Origin: Phycisphaerales bacterium
GTDB lineage: Bacteria > Planctomycetota > Phycisphaerae > Phycisphaerales > SM1A02
Length of the DNA: 64,000 nt
Reading direction: 5' to 3'
Assembly (NCBI GenBank): GCA_029246705.1
Contig: JAQWMQ010000034.1
Coordinates: 186,001 to 250,000 of the forward strand
Shown: one piece after another, positions 60,533-64,000 of the stretch
Position numbering within the stretch: position 1 is the first letter of the stretch
Layout of the letters: every line of letters begins with the position of its first letter
Made by a program: the position numbers and the translations under genes
Notes under the pieces: model-generated
What the model was told of the DNA's origin: nothing
The model's database searches: none
What the model saw: the letters and a program-made list of their open reading frames with translations, nothing else

Positions 60533-62662
60533 TCAGCCACAGTTGCCCCAGCTGCCCAGGAGGATCGTCATGTCGGCGCCGTCGACCAGACCGTCCTGAT
60601 CGAGGTCGGCACGGCAACCCTCTTCGCCGCATCCGCCCCATTCACCGAGCAGGGTCGTGAGGTCGGCGCCATCGACGAGTCCGTCACCGTTGAGGTCGGC
60701 GATGCAGCAGACTTCGGAGATGTGGTTGTTGCCGAGGTCGACGAAGGCGTTGCTGACCTGGTCCAGGGTGTTGCCGCAGATGAAGGAGCTTCGGATCTTG
60801 ACGTTGCCCTCGAAGCTGCCCACGCCGCCACCCAGGGGCGAATGGTTGCCGCGCACGCTGCACCGATCGATCACGGTGTCGGGGCCGTCGGAGTAGATGC
60901 CGCCACCCATGACCGTCGAATCGCATCCGCTGACCATGAGGTTCTGGAGGAACGCCGGACCGGCGGTGGGATCGATGTCGATCGCTCCTCCGTACCGTGC
61001 ATCATCGATGTCGCTTCCGTAGAAGGCGCAGTCGGCGATCTCCATGACCGATTCGTTCATCGACTCGACCGCACCACCGTAGTTGCCGGCTGCGTTGCCA
61101 CTGAAGTAACCGTAGTTCATGACGAGCGAGGACTGGTCGAGCATGATCCCGCCACCGGATCCGTCGGTGCGGTTGTTCGTGAAGTTGGGTCCCGCGATAA
61201 CGATCGAGCTGGAATCGGCGGCCATGATGGCGCCGCCGCCGATGTTCGAGCCGTTGAAGTAGAACCAGACCGTGGTCGCATCGAGAGTGCTGTTCTCGAG
61301 GTTGATCGCGCCGCCGGCCCCGGCGCTGCAGCCGTTGAACATGCCGCCGACCAGTTCGATCGTGCTGTCGAGCGCGCTGATCGCACCACCTTCATGAACC
61401 GCACCGAGATCGTCGAAGTCGCAGTGAATCATCTTCAGGGTGCTTTCGCCCTCGAGACCGATCGCGCCGCCCCGGTTGTCTGCGTCCTGCTTCTGGAACA
61501 TGCAGAGGTCGAGTTCGGCCACGCTCTCGCCGGTGAGGAAGAGCCCCGCACCGTCGGGTGCGCTGTTGCCGGTGAAATGGCACTCCAATCCGCGCACGAT
61601 GCCGGTCAACGTAAGATGGTGGGCGCCGCCGGATTCGCTGGCCTGGTTGCCGGCGAAGAAGCACTGGCCCTTCGTGGTCAGGCCCCGGAATCCGGTCGAG
61701 ATCGCACCGCCGCGTTCCGCTCGATTGCCCACGAAATCGCAGTTGCGGATCGTGACGAGCTGGTTGAAGACGGTGTTGTCCGCCCGGTTGGCGACCGCTC
61801 CACCATTCCGACCGAAGTTGCCGGTGAAGGAGCAGTCCTCGATCGTGGTGTTCGAGCTGGCGTACACCGCTCCGCCGTCCATGTTCTCACCACCGTTCTG
61901 ACTGAAGTAGCTGCCCCTGATGTGCAGGTCCATGAGGCCCTGGGACACCGCATTCTCGTTCTCGTGGAAGGAGCAGTCGATGATCTCTCCCGCGTAGCTG
62001 CTGTTGATGCCGTTGCCGTTTCCGACGAAGGTCGAGTTGCTGTAGGTGGCCGTCTCGAGTTCGGAGTCGTAGACGTCGTTCACGGCCCTGATGCCCTCGA
62101 CGTTGTCCTCGAAGTAGCACTGGTCGATCACTGGCTGAGCGCCCCAGCTCAGGACCCCCATGTTGTTCGATTCGAAGGCACAGTTGCGGATGTTGGGCTG
62201 CGTGTGCCAGTTGATGATGCCCGCACCACCGTGGTGGAAATGGGCCCAGTTCGTGGTTCCGTCCTCGTCGACATCGAGGCCGGAGTGGTACGGGTACCTG
62301 CAGTTCCTGAAGACGAGGTCGCTGATCAGGGTGTTGGCACCCTCGCCCTCGACGCATCCGATTCCATACCGCTCGCCTTCGCCGTCGATGATCACGCCAC
62401 GGCCGCCGGGGTCGACCGCGGAGAGCGTGATTCCCTTGCCGCGAAGCTTGGCCACGTAGACCGGATGATTCGAGGTGTAGACGCCGTCATGCAGTCGTAT
62501 CTCATCGCCATCGAAGGCGGCATCGATAGCGGCCTGGAGGGACTGGAAATCGGCGACCCCGGGCTGAGGGCTGACGGTGAGAACGTCTGCGTGCGCGCTC
62601 AGGCCGGTTCCGCCGAGGGCAAGGGTGATGAGACAGGACATCGGGGAGATGCTGGTGGGCAT
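60533..62662 (-). CDS. Secreted right-handed beta-helix protein with two dockerin-like repeats
   Basis: 709 residues from ATG 62662 (GGAG upstream). A signal peptide (SPMSCLITLALGGTGLSAHA) is followed by a pectate-lyase-like parallel beta-helix with many GG-rich coils (NGGENMDGGAVYASSNTTIE, CSFTGNFGRNGGAVANRADN, CDFVGNRAERGGAISTG). The opening VADFQSLQAAIDAAFDGDEI is typical of this secreted family. The C-terminus has two dockerin-like loops, DLNGDGLVDGADLTTLLGEW and DLDQDGLVDGADMTILLGSW. It resembles the fragment at 59504-60364, so the two may be paralogues. Polysaccharide binding or cleavage is inference; no catalytic residues can be named. Confidence 0.85.
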   Translation of the reverse strand: MPTSISPMSCLITLALGGTGLSAHADVLTVSPQPGVADFQSLQAAIDAAFDGDEIRLHDGVYTSNHPVYVAKLRGKGITLSAVDPGGRGVIIDGEGERYGIGCVEGEGANTLISDLVFRNCRYPYHSGLDVDEDGTTNWAHFHHGGAGIINWHTQPNIRNCAFESNNMGVLSWGAQPVIDQCYFEDNVEGIRAVNDVYDSELETATYSNSTFVGNGNGINSSYAGEIIDCSFHENENAVSQGLMDLHIRGSYFSQNGGENMDGGAVYASSNTTIEDCSFTGNFGRNGGAVANRADNTVFNQLVTIRNCDFVGNRAERGGAISTGFRGLTTKGQCFFAGNQASESGGAHHLTLTGIVRGLECHFTGNSAPDGAGLFLTGESVAELDLCMFQKQDADNRGGAIGLEGESTLKMIHCDFDDLGAVHEGGAISALDSTIELVGGMFNGCSAGAGGAINLENSTLDATTVWFYFNGSNIGGGAIMAADSSSIVIAGPNFTNNRTDGSGGGIMLDQSSLVMNYGYFSGNAAGNYGGAVESMNESVMEIADCAFYGSDIDDARYGGAIDIDPTAGPAFLQNLMVSGCDSTVMGGGIYSDGPDTVIDRCSVRGNHSPLGGGVGSFEGNVKIRSSFICGNTLDQVSNAFVDLGNNHISEVCCIADLNGDGLVDGADLTTLLGEWGGCGEEGCRADLDQDGLVDGADMTILLGSWGNCG

Positions 62663-62811
62663 GGTGCTGCTCCGTTTGCATTGAGGTGGTGCGTTCAGTC
62701 GAGGACGACCTGATGTCGCCCTCGAGCTCTCACCCTCCATAGTCCGCTGGGTTCACCATGTGACACCCCCGGAGAGACTCATTTGTGCAGGGGGTGCAGG
62801 GGGTGCCGGGG
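62663..62811. other. Intergenic region upstream of the beta-helix protein
   Basis: 149 nt. It contains the tandem GTGCAGGGG units at about 62780-62800 (two copies plus a variant GTGCCGGGG). No promoter could be assigned with confidence. Confidence 0.4.
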
Positions 62812-63240
62812 TCAGCCGGGGGTGGCCAGGGACCGGATCGCAGACGCTGTATCCGCACCCAGCACCGCCAGCGCCGCGCGGGCGACCCGTCCGGCGTATT
62901 CCTGGTTCAGGCTGCCGGGCCCGCTGTTGGTTCCGATGTAGACGAGGGCTTCGATCATCGAGCCATCACTCGCTTCGACCAGGCGTCGATCGTGGACGTA
63001 GAGATCTTCCGCGACCTCCTCGTAGACGTCGAGTGCGGCGAGGTGCGACGCCTCGAGGGTCCACAGCAGGCCCTCCACCCGGTGGTCCGCGTCCGGGGTG
63101 ATCGAGAGCCACCCCTCACGCATCGAGACCAATCGGTGTCCATCGAGCGCAGCGGTCTGCAGGGGGATCGCGCCCGGGCAACGTGCCTGCATCGCGGGGA
63201 CGTCGAGGTTCGCACCGTAGGCGAAGTAGGTGACGCTCAC
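62812..63240 (-). CDS. Gamma-glutamylcyclotransferase-like protein
   Basis: 142 residues. The N-terminus YFAYGANLDVPAMQARCPGA matches the GGCT/AIG2-like opening (FAYGSNL), and LDVYEEVAEDLYV contains the expected catalytic Glu region. Members act on gamma-glutamyl amines or glutathione-derived peptides; the substrate here is not known. The start overlaps the downstream-coordinate hydrolase stop by 4 nt (ATGA). Confidence 0.8.
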   Translation of the reverse strand: MSVTYFAYGANLDVPAMQARCPGAIPLQTAALDGHRLVSMREGWLSITPDADHRVEGLLWTLEASHLAALDVYEEVAEDLYVHDRRLVEASDGSMIEALVYIGTNSGPGSLNQEYAGRVARAALAVLGADTASAIRSLATPG

Positions 63241-64000
63241 GTTGCCGGCCTCAGGATGCGTTCCAGGAACCCGACCTGTCGCTCCTTCGCATCCGCGGCG
63301 AAGCGGCCGAAGCCGGCGTGTTCATGCGGCGCCCCGGAAAGATCCTCGTAGACGTGGAACTCGACCTGGGCGGGATCGCGGTAGTGCTTCCTGAGTGCCG
63401 CGATGAACGCTTCCTGACCCTCGGCCTTGATCCACTCGTCGTGTCGGTTGTGCAGGGCCAGGAGTGGGACTTCCCGCCAGTTCTCGAGGTGGTCGATCAC
63501 GTTGATGCGTTCGAGGCGTTCCGGTTCCGGGAACGCGATCGCGCTGCTGAAGGCGCGGTTCCCGGTGGTGGCTTCCACCGCGGCGGCGGCGAAGGGGTGT
63601 TCGCGGGTGAGCCGGAGCAGGGCGACGATGCCACCGGCACTGATCCCGCCGATCGCGAGTCGATCGAAGTCGAACGCATTCATCGCCGCCAGTTCCTCGA
63701 GCACCGGGTCCAGTTCATCGACCATCTGCTCGATCACCTCGAGAACCCTGTCCGGTTCATGGAGCTCGGGTTCGTGACGTTCGCCGTGACCGGGCAGGTC
63801 GAGGGCGCAGCAGGCGATGCCCCGGCGCATCAGGCGCAGGTAGCGACCGGCATCGAGTTCCTTGTGGGTGGTTCGTCCGTGGATCCACAGGAAGAGGGGG
63901 GATCGACCGCTCGGCTCCTCGACATCGATCACCATCGCCGGGACATCCTCGCCGAGGCGGAGGTGGGTCGCATTGCGTTTCAGGGAATTCGGCAGTTCAC
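63237..64000 (-). CDS. Alpha/beta hydrolase, partial (5' end outside window)
   Basis: The frame is open through the window end (63998 is the last in-frame base), so the start lies beyond 64000; ATG 63935 is internal, preceded by coding-like RLGEDVPAMVIDVEEPSG. At least 254 residues. Motifs: oxyanion region FLWIHGRTTH, nucleophile elbow GGISAGG (GxSxxG), acid RHDEW and His in PHEHAGFG. Carboxylesterase, lipase or dipeptidyl activity cannot be distinguished. It is coupled to the GGCT-like gene. Confidence 0.82.
   Translation of the reverse strand, partial: ELPNSLKRNATHLRLGEDVPAMVIDVEEPSGRSPLFLWIHGRTTHKELDAGRYLRLMRRGIACCALDLPGHGERHEPELHEPDRVLEVIEQMVDELDPVLEELAAMNAFDFDRLAIGGISAGGIVALLRLTREHPFAAAAVEATTGNRAFSSAIAFPEPERLERINVIDHLENWREVPLLALHNRHDEWIKAEGQEAFIAALRKHYRDPAQVEFHVYEDLSGAPHEHAGFGRFAADAKERQVGFLERILRPAT

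Noticed and set aside
1-64000. CRISPR arrays, IS elements, phage genes, tRNA or rRNA genes
   Set aside because: No spaced direct repeats, transposase or integrase motifs, or tRNA/rRNA signatures were seen in the gaps or coding regions.

Overview
The window is high-GC, gene-dense bacterial chromosome, most likely from the planctomycete class Phycisphaerae. The evidence is repeated C-terminal dockerin-like cassettes (D-x-[ND]-x-D-G...GADLTxLLGxWG) on secreted proteins, a futalosine-type menaquinone pathway (mqnC, mqnD), several zinc-ribbon plus membrane proteins, and lipoproteins of YdjY, TPR and HEAT type. No rRNA, tRNA, phage, IS or CRISPR sequence was seen. The assignment is inference from protein features, not from a database search.

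Layout. (1) 1-9.5 kb: a flagellar operon in the order fliF(partial)-fliG-fliH-fliI-fliJ-motE-like-fliK, then flgD, a small flagellar-operon protein, and flgE. Sigma-54 type -24/-12 promoters lie immediately before flgD (good) and flgE (perfect), and flgE ends in a strong hairpin pair. (2) 9.5-15.6 kb: a YacL-type PIN/TRAM protein on the minus strand, an SRP (4.5S) RNA gene, then dnaX-ybaB-recR and rpoN. dnaX carries a clear programmed -1 frameshift signal: the zero frame gives a short gamma-like form, and the shifted frame gives a tau-like form ending inside ybaB. rpoN is the sigma factor expected to read the two flagellar promoters. (3) 15.6-30.5 kb: metabolic and accessory genes, including a nucleotide-sugar-epimerase-like/degenerate HAD fusion, ilvE, two zinc-ribbon membrane proteins, mqnC, a glycosyltransferase with a G9 tract, MATE, HEAT lipoprotein, cupin, metallo-beta-lactamase fold, a dockerin protein, mqnD, an ACT protein, a CDGSH protein and a tandem PTPS/QueD protein. 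(4) 30.5-30.8 kb: a gene-poor stretch holding a candidate small RNA or leader with a very strong intrinsic terminator. (5) 30.8-46.8 kb: YdjY lipoprotein, ruvC with an ABC ATPase, trpE, a third zinc-ribbon membrane protein, an S41/PDZ protease, pdhA-pdhB-pdhC, a secreted EEP nuclease/phosphatase, and an overlapping minus-strand operon LOG-lipoprotein-pssA-trpB. (6) 46.8-57.9 kb: a giant AsmA-like protein, a small membrane protein with a pteridine-reductase-like SDR, a TPR lipoprotein, valS and a gluzincin-like lipoprotein. (7) 57.9-64 kb: secreted repeat proteins (RCC1-like repeats with dockerin; beta-helix with dockerin), one pair of which looks like an out-of-frame fusion, then a gamma-glutamylcyclotransferase-like gene and a partial alpha/beta hydrolase.

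Main points of interest: the dnaX frameshift cassette, a flagellar hook-cap protein (FlgD) carrying a dockerin-like repeat, matched sigma-54 promoters plus rpoN, a candidate sRNA/leader peptide with terminator, a catalytically degenerate HAD domain fused to an epimerase, and a window-wide tendency for -10-like hexamers to sit 6-10 nt from start codons, suggesting leaderless mRNAs. Coordinates of starts were chosen from Shine-Dalgarno sequences, overlaps and family N-termini; none is experimentally supported here.
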